Positions 11,723 to 22,728 of a stretch of 48,635 nt of DNA are shown here, piece after piece. Source of the stretch: Chromera velia. Its lineage: Eukaryota > Sar > Chromeraceae. The notes under the pieces were generated by a model. The model saw nothing but the letters and a program-made list of their open reading frames with translations, had not been told where the DNA came from and ran no database searches. Each line of letters opens with the position of its first letter. The stretch's first letter is position 1. Made by a program: the position numbers and the translations under genes. The stretch covers positions 1 to 48,635 of the forward strand of contig JAHBMJ010000359.1 in the NCBI GenBank assembly GCA_018398765.1, written 5' to 3'.

Positions 11723-12561
11723 TTTAATACACCACAGGGGGTATGACTTAGTTTCAGATGAGATGTCAGCACTATACGTACCTCTACAGTCCACTCCCGG
11801 CAGGAAAGGGGGTCTCCCTCGGTAGCTACTGCGGTGAGTCCGCATGGTTGGTTCAAGTCTTCCCCTGTACTGTCCTGGGTGATACCTCAGGTGGAGTGTA
11901 ACTATGTCATCCTTAACTGATGATTGTCGGCGCCTTAGGAGCTACGAGAAAGTGTCAGTAGCTCTTGGGGTCCGTGCATAACAGGGTCCGAGAAACTTCT
12001 CAGGGACCTGGGACTTGTGGGGTACCAAGTAGTTTTTTATTTTTTATCTTTTTATGTGTGTAGACGCATATACATGCTAGAAGACTTTTTTACATTATGG
12101 TTTCTACAATAATCTTTCAATATGATAATAGAATCTTTTGAACACATAGATATGGTGGAAAGACCTAGGAAAAGACCCTCGATCAGAAAGAGTCTAAAAG
12201 ACCCTTGGGCAGAACAATTTATATTTAAATCGAGCATAGGAGAACCTAGAGCCTAGCTTAGAGTAGAACTCGATCTAGAACTTAATTCATGTCTACTACA
12301 TTGCATGTTCAGATTCATGTTTAAGAAATACGAGAACAAATGAATAATTAAATAAAAAAACGAACGATGTATAACCAATAGCTAGATCAATAGTAATAAA
12401 AATGCCATTAGCAATGCTAATGATGTCAATTATGACGATGAATCCTTATAAATCATCGGAATACTGAAAATGATCAGAGAATCTTATATGCAGAATTGTA
12501 AAACCTCCGTCAAATGCTACTAAGTTACGCTCATTTAGCCTCTTGTTTCCAGTTTTTTGAA
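11723..12561. other. AT-rich intergenic DNA
   Basis: No gene is supported. The stretch has CTAG/TAGA-rich, low-GC sequence at about 12080-12480. Its composition is unlike the coding DNA on either side, so it is likely old element debris. Confidence 0.35.
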
Positions 12562-15500
12562 TCATGCAGCCCTGAAAAAGTCTCTACCGGAGCACCAACA
12601 AATGCCGTTCTTATTGGGAGTGACGGTAAAACCGAAAGTCTTCTCCCACCGCACCCCGAGCTGATGAGAGCCAAACTCGATGACCTCAAAAACACCCTCT
12701 GACTTCTTCGAACGCCCCACCGGCTTCGATCTTATAGCGGACTTCAAGACGGTCTCCTTCTTGGACTCCCCGCCCCGTGGCGTTACACGAAAAACCTTCG
12801 GGAGGCTCCTCTACCTCATTGTCACTTGTCACGGACGACTGTCTTTCTCTTTTCCTTTCAACTCCCTTGTCTGCCTCAGGTTGATTGTCTTCTTCTTTTG
12901 GATTCTCTCTTGCCACCTTCTTCTTCTTATTCTTCGTTTTTGTCCTCTCGTTCTCTTTGTTTTGCAACCCCTTTTTGTTTTTCCCTCCCTCTCCCTTCTT
13001 TCTTTTTTGTCCCCCTTTTTCTTTTTTGTTCACTGTCTTCTTTTCTTTTTTTCTCCTCGCGGCCCAACTTCCGTCCAAGTCAGAACGCTCGTCGGCTTCT
13101 TCGTCGGACACCTCTCTCGGCTTCTTTCTTTTCTTTTTCGTCTTTTTCTTTTTCTTTGGGGACTCTTTCTCCTTCTCCTCGCCTCTGCCCTCCTTCTGCT
13201 TCCGCTCTTTCTTTTTCAAATCTGAAAATCTCATCTCCGTGGAAACCTCATCAACACTCTCGGTCTTCGTCTTCTTCGTTCGACTGCCTTTTGATCCGCT
13301 CCCGACTTTTTCTTTCTCTTTCTCTTTGACCTTCTCGGACCGTCTCTCTCCTGGCTCTTCTGTCAAGCTCGCAAGTCCCTCCTCATGGACTTCCGCCTGT
13401 TTCCTCTTTCGCGAAGGCAAACGGAAAGATTCTTCAGCAGCAGGGGAAGGGTCAGCAGAATCATCAAACAAGCCCCCCCCCCNGCTGCATCGAATTCGAT
13501 GCACATGCCACCAACGGAGAGCCAAGAATTGGTGGAGCCTCACACGCCGACACAGTGACTGGTTCTTCCTCTGTCTCCTGGACAACTTCTGGAGGTTCTC
13601 TGATCTCCTGAAGAAGACTCGGACTTTGACGGAAATCAGAAACCTGCTGTTGCTCTTCCTCTGTCCTTTGCTCCTTGTCCTCTGCCTGTTCAACCAACTC
13701 TCGCAGACGTTTGCGAATCTCCTTGCGCTCCTTTTGCGCCTTCATCCGAATGTCTGCATGCAACGTGCATGCACAAGCAGGGAGGGAGACAAAAACGGAG
13801 AGCCGAAGGAGGGCGGGACACCTGGCATGCAGACCCACCTGCAGCACTCGCGTGGACGTTCAAGTGAGCGCCAGAAATGGCCAGAGGCTGCCCGCAGGGT
13901 ACCAGGGGGCGAGCAAAAGGATAGAGGAATGCAAGGGGCTGCAGAGACACGCGAACAAAGATGGGAAAGAAAAGCGGTTGATACCAGTCCTGGCACGCCT
14001 GGCTCACCTCTTGTCGTAGGGTTGCAAACAGGTGGGGGCAGATGTCGTCTTTCGGCCCGATGTTCTGCAGGGCACAGGTCTCCCCAGGACGTACCCATGC
14101 ATGGGCCTGCATCAAGGACACAAAACAAAGTCGACACGCGCTGAGAAGAAAGCGAAGGCAGACAGAGAAAAAAAAGACGCACGTTCCCCCAAAGGAGAAG
14201 GTGCGAGAAGCGGGCATCGCTAGGGGCAGATGAAAGGGCGGGAAAGGAGCAGACGGGACGCAAGTCGCACTAGTGGCCAGAAGAGAAAGAGCGAAAAAGG
14301 ACCAGACAGAACAGAAGAGAGCCCAGGGCCATAGAGAACGGAAGAAGGGGGAGATATGAGCAGTCCGGGATCGCAACAGGAGGAGGTGGCGTGGCGGGAA
14401 GCAGGGGGGAGAGAGCAGGGAGAGGAGAAGGAGAGGTGGGGAGGCGGAGAAGGGGGGGAAGGAGGGGGGGGGGAGAAGGAGTCCGGTGGGAGGCCCGGGA
14501 GGGAGAGGAAGGAAGGGTTCCTGCCGCAAGACCGTCGGAGAAGGCAAACAGAAAACTAAAAGAAGTAAGAAAGAGACTCGAAGGTTCAAGCCTGATAAAG
14601 GGGCCACACAAACCAGCAAAGAGAGCGAGGTGACACATCCAACCGCGGGTAACAGTCTTCGAACCGAAGTGTCACCCACCCAAGAAGGTGAAAGCACCTC
14701 ACCGGTGACACTAGTGGCACCTCTTTAGAAAAAGAATGCAAAGAAAAAAAGAGGGGGGCTGTATAGAAAAGAAAAGTTTTGAAAAACGGTGTCCCAACTG
14801 TCACCACTGTCACCGACACCTTGCTTTCAGCTTCGAATGGTGGTGACAGCTGGATGACGCTTCCTTTGCGGAGGGTGAGACTCCCTCCGAAAAAAAGGGC
14901 ACTACAGCCTCGAGTCGAACCGGCGAAAAGGAGAACTGAGAGAACTGCGCGGCCATTCAGGCAGAAAACCAAAAAAACGACAAACATATCCGTTGGGGAC
15001 GCACCTACGGAAGGAAAAACGTCCCGTTCGACCTCCGGTGGGGCACGGGGAGTCTTGAGAGGCTGCACGCAGAGGGGGAATGATATAAGAAGTCTACCAA
15101 CGGAGGCGGCACGTCGGCAGGCCGGACACGCGCGACCCACCACTTCTCGTTGGACTGCAGACATGCCGTGTTCCTGTCCCAGATTGGGCAGGACAAAGGT
15201 TATCCCGAGATCCCCCCAGGCACCTGCAGGAAGGGGAGGGGAAGAAATTATTTGGCCTTTCGAGAAAGACCCAGCTCGAGGGACACACAAAGAAGTGTGG
15301 AAGGCAGTAAGTAACCACGGAGGTCCCAAGAGGTAAGGACAGGACGCAACTACGAAGGGTTGGCAAGAGGTGAGGACAGAACGGCAGGGGGGAATGAAGG
15401 GCATGGCGGGACCGAGGACGTAAGCAGAGAAAGGAGGAGCGGGGGGTGAGGACCGAACGGCAGGGGGAAAGAAGGAACCACGAAGGGCATGGAGGTAAGC

Positions 15501-16114
15501 GCAGAAGGGGGGGGACAGGCAGGAACTATGGAGGGAGGGAAAGACAAAACAACCAAGAGGGCAGGACAGAAGAACAGGGCACAAAAGGAAACCACACGGC
15601 ACCCTAGAGGTGCTTGGGGGCGAGGAAGGTGGGAAAGAAAACTACGAACCAAAGGGATTCAGATTTGGTGAGGGCAAAAAGGGGGGAGCTGTGAAGGGTA
15701 GGAAGGGACCTGGGAGGGTGAAGACGCTCAGGAACGAGCAGACAAAGCAAAAGGGCGAGGCGAAAGGCGGAGAGGGAGGGTGAGGATAAGAGGAAAGCAC
15801 CCAACGGGCAAAAGGGGTCCGAGGCCCGTAGGCAAAAAAGGGCAGGGAGCAGAAAGAACTGCGAAGAGCAGGGAGGTATTTGACCTTAAGGTCCATACTG
15901 GGGAGGTCCATACTGGGGAAAAAACAGCTTGGGCGAGTGAGCACAGGAATCGTGAAGATCGGGAAGGGCACCAAGAACTGCTTCAGAACAGAAAAAGGGC
16001 GGACCTGTCTCGTGAGCATCTCGCCAGTCAGGCAGTCTCTGCTCGTCCAAATGCACCCGCCCCCTCCTTCCAGAGTCCGCCCCCTGAACAGCATCCTGAT
16101 CCGTGAACCCGTGG
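12562..16114 (-). CDS. Multi-exon gene with Lys/Glu-rich tail, unknown function
   Basis: I do not recognise this family. Proposed exons on the minus strand are 16005-about 16114, 15141-15223, 14008-14106 and about 12683-13753. The first three join in frame (DAHET|G, then REV|AHAW) with GCAG acceptors. The fourth begins after a GCAG at 13754 but needs a different phase, so one junction or a small exon is missing. The large exon encodes a coiled-coil start (MKAQKERKEIRKRLREL), an acidic segment, a Gly run containing the unknown base at 13483, a very Lys/Glu-rich low-complexity region, and a conserved-looking end (GDRLEVRYKIEAGG). The frame stops after VRGCF at 12683, but the next frame continues convincingly (EVIEFGSHQLGVRW) to 12562. 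That suggests a one-base error or frameshift in a T run. A nuclear, chromatin-type role would fit but is inference. Confidence 0.45.
14008..14106 (-). other. Exon homologous to 15141-15223
   Basis: Read on the minus strand, this 99-bp phase 0-0 exon encodes PGETCALQNIGPKDD. The upstream 83-bp exon at 15141-15223 encodes GITFVLPNLGQEHG. They align as G-x-T-x-x-L-x-N-x-G, and their DNA stays alignable past both donors into the introns. This indicates an exon-plus-intron tandem duplication within the gene. Confidence 0.5.
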
Positions 16115-17483
16115 CTGCCCTCCTCGTGAAGCCTCAGAGCAGGTCACGACGCGATGTGTTGGTTGCAGACGTCCACGTTCAAGGAGAGACGAGACCAGAC
16201 TGACGCCCTCAGTGTCCACTCCAAATCTGCCTCCCCGACTTCCTCCTGGCCCCCATTGTATATTCTCGCGGCTTCGCAGGTTGCTGCCACTCCCTGAGTC
16301 GCTGACCACCGACAGGCCGCCACTCGGGGCGAGAAATGCCTCTTCTCCCCCATCAACCCCAGTTCGAAGAACAAGCACGGGAATGGACAACACCCAGCCG
16401 CAGTAAGCGAAAACGATGGACCTAGTCTCGCTTCCCAGCGTCCCGATAGCTGCTGGACGCGATGTAGACTCGTCAAGAGACACCACGGAGGTTCTGGGGA
16501 CAAAAATTCTGCCGCCTGTATACAGAGTTGCCGTTTTATATTGTTGCATGCGAAACACGCGACATTGTGGTGTTGCATGGTCCACTCTTTCTTTGAGTTG
16601 CAACATTTTATGTTGAAATCCCGCGTTTTGACCCACTCTTTCTTTGAATTGCAACATTTTTGTGCATGAACACTGTGCGGTCTCGTCTGACTGATCGGTA
16701 TTGGAAGATCTTGGGCTGCACGCTGCAAAGGTATGTGGCGATCAATATCCTGACCTCTGCTTTCCATGACAGGGGTCAGCGCGGCCCTTTCCAACCGGCA
16801 TCTCTCCTGGGGCGGGAGCTGTCCACACAGCTCTCCCACGATCGGGAGGTGTTTGTGCAGGGAGGGGCTGAGCAGGCAGCATAGGCGTCTACGCCGTTTT
16901 TGCATGCATGTGGTAGTCAACTTCGATTCTGATGGTATGTGGTTTTCTTTGTTGGTTTTATGTGCCCTCTTCGTGTATTAGCATGTTCGTCTGTGATCCG
17001 TGGGGCCTTTTTTATACGTGTTTGAGAGCTCATTCGGTTTTTTGGATCTCTTTGTATTTCGTACGAGGAGTCTGCTCCGTGTTCTAGTCCGTGTTTTCTC
17101 TTCATGTCGAAAGCTTCTCACGTTCTTGTAGACAATGACGGAAGTTTGAGCTTGAGCTTTATGCTCGTCTGTACGTCCTGTTTTGTACTCGATTTGGCAT
17201 TGTCTTTTCTGGTTCTCTTTCGTGCGTGTGCTGTCCTTTGGTGTGTTCTGTTCTTCAGCATTTTTTCGTCATGTGTCGTCATGCAACGCCGTGCTTCCGC
17301 TTGAGCATGCCACCGCGGAGTTCGTTTTTCCGTATTTCGCTGATTGATTACTGCGGCCCAGTCGTATTGTCAAGCCGCCCTAGGGTTTTTACGGTGCTCT
17401 GACTTTCTAGCTCCTAGCGTACTTATGCATGTCGAACTTCACCGGTGTTTGATACCGGGCGGTGAGCTCTGTGATGATGATTT
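16115..17483. other. Intergenic with stray satellite units
   Basis: No gene is supported. Two diverged copies of the 52-bp satellite unit sit at about 16570-16665, some 800 bp left of the main array. The sequence to 17480 is T-rich on the plus strand and has short open frames without recognisable motifs. The 5' end of the preceding minus-strand gene may reach about 16210. Confidence 0.4.
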
Positions 17484-19080
17484 TTGTGTTGAAATCCGGC
17501 GTTTTGCCCCACTCTTTCTTTGAGCTGCAACATTTTTATGTTGAAATCCGGCGTTTAGACCCACTCTTTAAGTTGCAAGATTTTTGTGTTGAAATCCCGC
17601 GTTTTGACCCACTCTTTCTTCGAGTTGCAACATTTTTATGTTGAAATCCCGCGTTTTAACCCACTCTTTCTTTGAATTACAACATTTTTGTGTTAAAATC
17701 CGGCGTTTAGACCTACTCTTTCTTTAAGTTACAAGATTTTTGTGTTGAAATCCCGTGTTTTGACCCACTCTTTCTTTGAGTTGCAACATTTTTATACTGA
17801 AATCCGGCGTTTAGACCCACTTTTTCTTTGAGTTACAACATTTTTGTATTGAAATCCCGTGTTTTGACCCACTCCTTCTTTGAGTTGTAACATTTTTGTG
17901 TTGAAATCCTGCGTTTTGACCCACTCTTTCTTTGAGTTGCAACATTTTTGTGTTGAAATCCAGCGTTTGGACCCACTGTTTTTTAAGTTGCAACATTTTT
18001 GTATTAAAATCCCGTGTTTTGACCCCCTCTTCCTTTGAGTTACAACATTTTTATGTTGAAATCCCACATTTTGACCCACTCTTTCTTTGAGTTGCAACAT
18101 TTTTGTATTAAAATCCGGCGTTTGGACCCACTCTTTCTTTGAGTGGCAACATTTTTGTGTTGAAATCCCACGTTTGGACCCACTCTTTCTTTGAGTTACA
18201 ACATTTTTATATTGAAATCCGGCATTTAAACCCACTCTTTCTTTGAGTTACAACATTTTTATGTTAAAATCCGGTGTTTAGACCCACTCTTTCTTTAAGT
18301 TACAAGATTTTTGTGTTGAAATCCCACGTTTTGACCTACTCTTTCTTTGAGTTGCAACATGATTTTTATGTTAAAATCTGGCATTTTGACCCACTCTTTC
18401 TTTGAGTTGCAACATTTTTATGTTAAAATCCGGCGTTTGGACCTACTCTTTCTTTAAGTTGCAACATTTTTGTGTTGAAATCCGGCGTTTTGACCCACCC
18501 TTTCTTTGAGTTGCAACATTGTTGTGTTGAAATCCGGCGTTTTACCCCACTTTTTCTTTAAGTTACAATATTTTTATGTTAAAATCTGGCGTTTTAACCC
18601 ACTCTTTCTTTGAGTTGCAACATTTTTGTATTGAAATCCGGCATTTTGACCCACTCTTTCTTTGAGTTGCAACATTTTTGTGTTAAAATCCCGTATTTTA
18701 ACCCACTCTTTCTTTGAGTTGCAACATTTTTGTGTTGAAATCCTATGTTTTGACCTACTCTTTCTTTGAGTTGCAACATTTTTGTGTTGAAATCCCATGT
18801 TTTGACCTACTCTTTCTTTGAGTTGCAACATTTTTATGTTGAAATCCCGTATTTTAACCCACTATTTCTTTAAGTTACAACATTTTTATGTTAAAATCCC
18901 GCGTTTTAACCCACTCTTTCTTTGAGTTGCAACATTTTTGTGTTAAAATCCCGCGTTTTGACTCACTCTTTCTTTGAGTTGCAACATTTTTGTGTTGAAA
19001 TCCGGCGTTTTGCCCCACTCTTTCTTTGAGTTGCAACATTTTTATGTTGAAATCCCATATTTTGACCCACCTTTTCTTTG

Positions 19081-19250
19081 AGTTGCAACATTTTTGTTTG
19101 ATTGATTGATTGATTGATTGATGCCAAACCCTAGTTTTAAAATCCCACATATTGACCTACTTTTTCTTTAAGGTACAACATTTTTGTGTTAAAATATGTT
19201 GAAATAGGTTGAAATCCCGCGTTTTACCGCGTTTTAGCCCACTCTTTCTT
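19081..19250. repeat. Higher-order insert in satellite, copy 1
   Basis: A (TGAT)n run from about 19097 is followed by GCCAAACCCTAG and variant satellite units (AAGGTACAACATT, AAATATGTTGAAATAGG, TTTACCGCGTTTTAG). The same compound block recurs at about 20925-21080 and 21565-21715, and a partial copy without TGAT is at about 23870-23975. These blocks mark a higher-order repeat structure. Confidence 0.8.
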
Positions 19251-20924
19251 TGAGTTGCAACATTTTTGTTTTAAAATCCGGCGTTTTGCCCCACTGTTTT
19301 TTTAAGTTGCAACATTTTTGTGTTGAAATCCGGCGTTTGGACCCACTCTTTCTTTGAGTTGCAACATTTTTATATTAAAATCCCGTGTTTTGACCCATTT
19401 TTTCTTTGAGTTGCAACATTTTTATGTTGAAATCCGGCGTTTTGGCCTACTCTTTCTTTGAGTTGCAACATTTTTGTATTAAAATCCGGCGTTTTACCCC
19501 ACTCTTTCTTTGAGTTGCAACATTTTTGTGTTGAAATCTGGCGTTTGGACCCACTCTTTCTTTGAGTTGCAACATTTTTGTGTTGAAATCCCATGTTTTG
19601 ACCTACTCTTTCTTTGAGTTACAACATTTTTATATTGAAATCCCACGTTTTGCCCCACTCTTTCTTTGAGTTACAACATTTTTATGTTAAAATCCGGCGT
19701 TTAGACCCACTCTTTCTTTGAGTTGCAACATTTTTGTGTTGAAATCTGGCGTTTTGCCCCACTTTTTCTTTGAGTTGCAACATTTTTGTATTAAAATCCG
19801 GCGTTTTGACCCACCTTTTCTTTGAGTTACAACATTTTTGTGTTAAAATCCCGCGTTTGGACCCACTCTTTCTTTGAGTTGCAACATTTTTGTGTTGAAA
19901 TCCTGTGTTTTGATCCATTCTTTCTTTTTGAGTTGCAACATTTTTGTGTTGAAATCCTGCGTTTTGCCCCACTCTTTCTTTGAGTTGCAACATTTTTGTG
20001 TTGAAATCCCATGTTTTGACCCACCCTTTCTTTGAGTTGCAACATTTTTAGATTGAAATCCGGCGTTTGGACCCATTCTTTCTTTGAGTTACAATATTTT
20101 TGTGTTGAAATCCGGCGTTTTGACCCACTCTTTCTTTGAGTTACAACATTTTTGTGTTAAAATCCCGCGTTTTAACCCACTCTTTCTTTGAGTTGCAACA
20201 TTTTTATGTTGAAATCCCGCATTTTGCCCCACTCTTTCTTTAAATTACAACATTTTTGTGTTGAAATCCCGCGTTTTGACCCACTGTTTCTTTGAGTTGC
20301 AACATTTTTGTGTTAAAATCCGGCGTTTTGACCCACTTTTTATTTTAATTACAACATTTTTATGTTAAAATCCCACGTTTTGACCCACCCTTTCTTTGAG
20401 TTGCAACATTTTTGTATTAAAATCCGGCGTTTTGACCCACTCTTTCTTTGAGCTGCAACATTTTTGTGTTGAAATCCGGCGTTTGGGTCCACTCTTTCTT
20501 TGACTTACAACATTTTTATGTTAAAATCTTGCGTTTTGACCCAATTTTTCTTTGAGTTGCAACATTTTTGTGTTGAAATCCGGCGTTTTGCCCCACTCTT
20601 TCTTTGAGTTGCAACATTTTTGTGTTAAAATCCCGCGTTTTAACCCACTTTTTCTTTGAGTTACAACATTTTTGTGTTGAAATCTGGCGTTTTGACCCAC
20701 TCTTTCTTTAAGTTACAACATTTTTATGTTAAAATCCTGCGTTTGGACCCACTCTTTCTTTGAGTTGCAACATTTTTATGTTGAAATCCGGCATTTTGCC
20801 CCACTCTTTCTTTGAGTTGCAACATTTTTGTGTTAAAATCCGGCGTTTTTCCCCACTCTTTCTTTGAGTTACAACACTTTTATGTTAAAATCCCATATTT
20901 TGACCCACCTTTTCTTTGAGTTGC

Positions 20925-21080
20925 AACATTTTTGTTTGATTGATTGATTAATTGATTGATGCCAAACCCTAGTGTTAAAATCCCACATATTGACCTACTC
21001 TTTCTTTAAGGTACAACATTTTTGTGTTAAAATATGCTGAAATGGGTTGAAATCCCGCGTTTTACGGCGTTTTGACCCAC
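20925..21080. repeat. Higher-order insert in satellite, copy 2
   Basis: It has the same compound block as at 19081, with TTTGATTGATTGATTAATTGATTGATGCC from about 20934 split by one TTAA variant. It lies about 1.84 kb from copy 1. Confidence 0.8.
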
Positions 21081-21564
21081 TCTTTCTTTGAGTTGCAACA
21101 CTTTTGTGTTAAAATCCGGCGTTTTGCCCCACTGTTTTTTCAAGTTGCAACATTTTTGTGTTGAAATCCGGCGTTTGGACCCACTCTTTCTTTGAGTTGC
21201 AACATTTTTATGTTGAAATCCCGTGTTTTGACCCATTCTTTCTTTGAGTTACAACATTTTTCTGTTGAAATCCGGCGTTTTGGCCTACTCTTTCTTTGAG
21301 TTGCAACATTTTTGTGTTGAAATCCGGCATTTTGCCCCACTCTTTCTCTGAGTTGCAACATTTTTGTGTTGAAATGCGGCGTTTGGACCCACTCTTTCTT
21401 TGAGTTACAACATTTTTGTGTTGAAATCCCACGTTTTGCCCCACTTTTTCTTTGAGTTACAACATTTTTATGTTGAAATCTTGTGTTTTGACCCACTTTT
21501 TCTTTGAGTTGCAACATTTTTATGTTGAAATCCTATGTTTTGACCCACCTTTTCTTTGAGTTGC

Positions 21565-21715
21565 AACATTTTTGTTTGATTGATTGATTGATTGATGCCA
21601 AACCCTAGTGTTAAAATCCCATATATTGCCCTACTCTTTCTTTAAAGTACAATATTTTTGTGTTAAAATATGTTGAAATGGGTTGAGATCCCGCGTTTTA
21701 CCGCGTTTTGACCCA
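21565..21715. repeat. Higher-order insert in satellite, copy 3
   Basis: It has the same compound block, with the TGAT run from about 21576, and lies about 640 bp from copy 2. The uneven spacing (1.84 kb, then 0.64 kb) indicates unequal exchange. Confidence 0.8.
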
Positions 21716-21802
21716 CTCTTTCTTTGAGTTGCAACATTTTTGTGTTGAAATCCAGCATTGTGCCCCACTGTTTTTTTAAGTTGCAACATTTTTGTGTTGA
21801 AA

Positions 21803-22728
21803 AGTGAAGAATGAAGACAGGGGAGATTGAGGTACGTCGCCGGCCAGACAAGATTGAGGGCGGCGCCGGGGTGCAGGTCTGCCGCGCCTGCCGCCCTACC
21901 ATAACGACATACCTTCACCTTCCGGGGCCGCTTGCATTGCGCGATGCGTCATGCACCTGATTTGCTTGCATTCAGATCGATTGACAGTGCATCATTCATT
22001 AAAGCTTCTAGCTTTGCAAGAACGTTCGTCCTTCTCTGTATGACCAAACTGACAGACTTTCCTAAAAGAGCTCTGATGGAAGGAAGCCTTGGGTACTTGC
22101 GCTCTGGCAGCTCTAGCTACACATGGCTTAACTGCGGTTAACATGGGTTGATAGCTTGTTATGCATGCAGTTTCTCTATCGTCAGGATCTGACAAGCAAC
22201 AATCCTTTAGATTTGTGAGAAAAGCATGAATTGCATTTTCAGCACGCATTACTATGACAAACGATCAGTGAGGGAAGAGAAGAAAGATTTTGGGCTCAGT
22301 GGATAGAGCATGCAGCTGACCTTTATTTTCTTTACTTTATATTCTTCCTGTCTCGCTCCCTCCGTTCTTGTGTGTTACATCGGAATCGAGGGGGGGAGTG
22401 AAGAATAAAGACAGGGGAGATTGAGGTACGTCGCTGGCCAGACGAGATTGAGGGCGGCGCCGGGGTGCAGGTCTGCCACACCTGCCGCCCTACCGTAACG
22501 ACATGCCTTCGCCTTCCGGGGTCCCTTGCATTGCGCGATGCGTCATGCACCTGATTTGCTTGCATTCAGATCGATTGACGGTGCATCATTCATTGAAGTT
22601 TCTAGCTTTGCAAGAACGTTCGTCCTTCTCTGTATGACCAAACTGATAGACTTTCCTAAAAGAGCTCTGATGGAAGGAAGCCTTGGGTACTTGCGCTCTA
22701 GCAGCTCTAGCTACACATGGCTTAACTG
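21803..22728. mobile_element. Small LTR-type element (TRIM-like) inside the satellite
   Basis: Two 332-bp direct repeats (21803-22134 and 22397-22728) differ at only scattered positions and enclose 262 bp. The flanking satellite reads ...GTTGAAA before and GAAATCCGG after. Removing the element and one GAAA restores an intact satellite unit, so this is a clean insertion with a 4-bp target duplication. A purine run (GAGGGGGGG) directly precedes the right repeat, as a polypurine tract does in LTR retrotransposons. No coding capacity is present. A tRNA A-box-like stretch (GGGCTCAGTGGATAGAGCATG) lies at about 22290-22311 in the internal part. Confidence 0.75.

Larger units (their letters stand above)
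17484..21802. repeat. 52-bp satellite array, left block (about 80 units)
   Basis: Units of 52 bp run head to tail. The plus-strand consensus is GTTGAAATCCGGCGTTTTGA followed by CCCACTCTTTCTTTGA and GTTGCAACATTTTTGT. Variable positions include CCGGCG versus CCCGCG or CCCACG, GACC versus GCCC, GAGTTGCAA versus GAGTTACAA, and ATGTT versus GTGTT. The unit is not a multiple of three, so minus-strand reading cycles through three frames (LQLKERVGQNAGFQHKN, VATQRKSGSKRGI, CCNSKKEWVKTRDF). These open stretches are by-products of the repeat, not genes. Confidence 0.95.

Noticed and set aside
12680..14144. Plus-strand Phe/Ser-rich membrane-like proteins
   Set aside because: They are antisense readings of the Lys/Glu-rich minus-strand exon, whose charged sequence mirrors as Phe/Ser/Leu.
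17104..17304. Small hydrophobic plus-strand protein
   Set aside because: The T-rich DNA gives hydrophobic codons by composition; no homology signal or splice context.
17792..18235. Repetitive protein gene (KCCNSKKEW-type repeats)
   Set aside because: The open frame is a by-product of the 52-bp satellite. Frames break every few hundred bases, and there is no start context or splice support.
22135..22396. Functional tRNA gene
   Set aside because: Only an A-box-like half is present; no anticodon stem, T arm or acceptor pairing was found.
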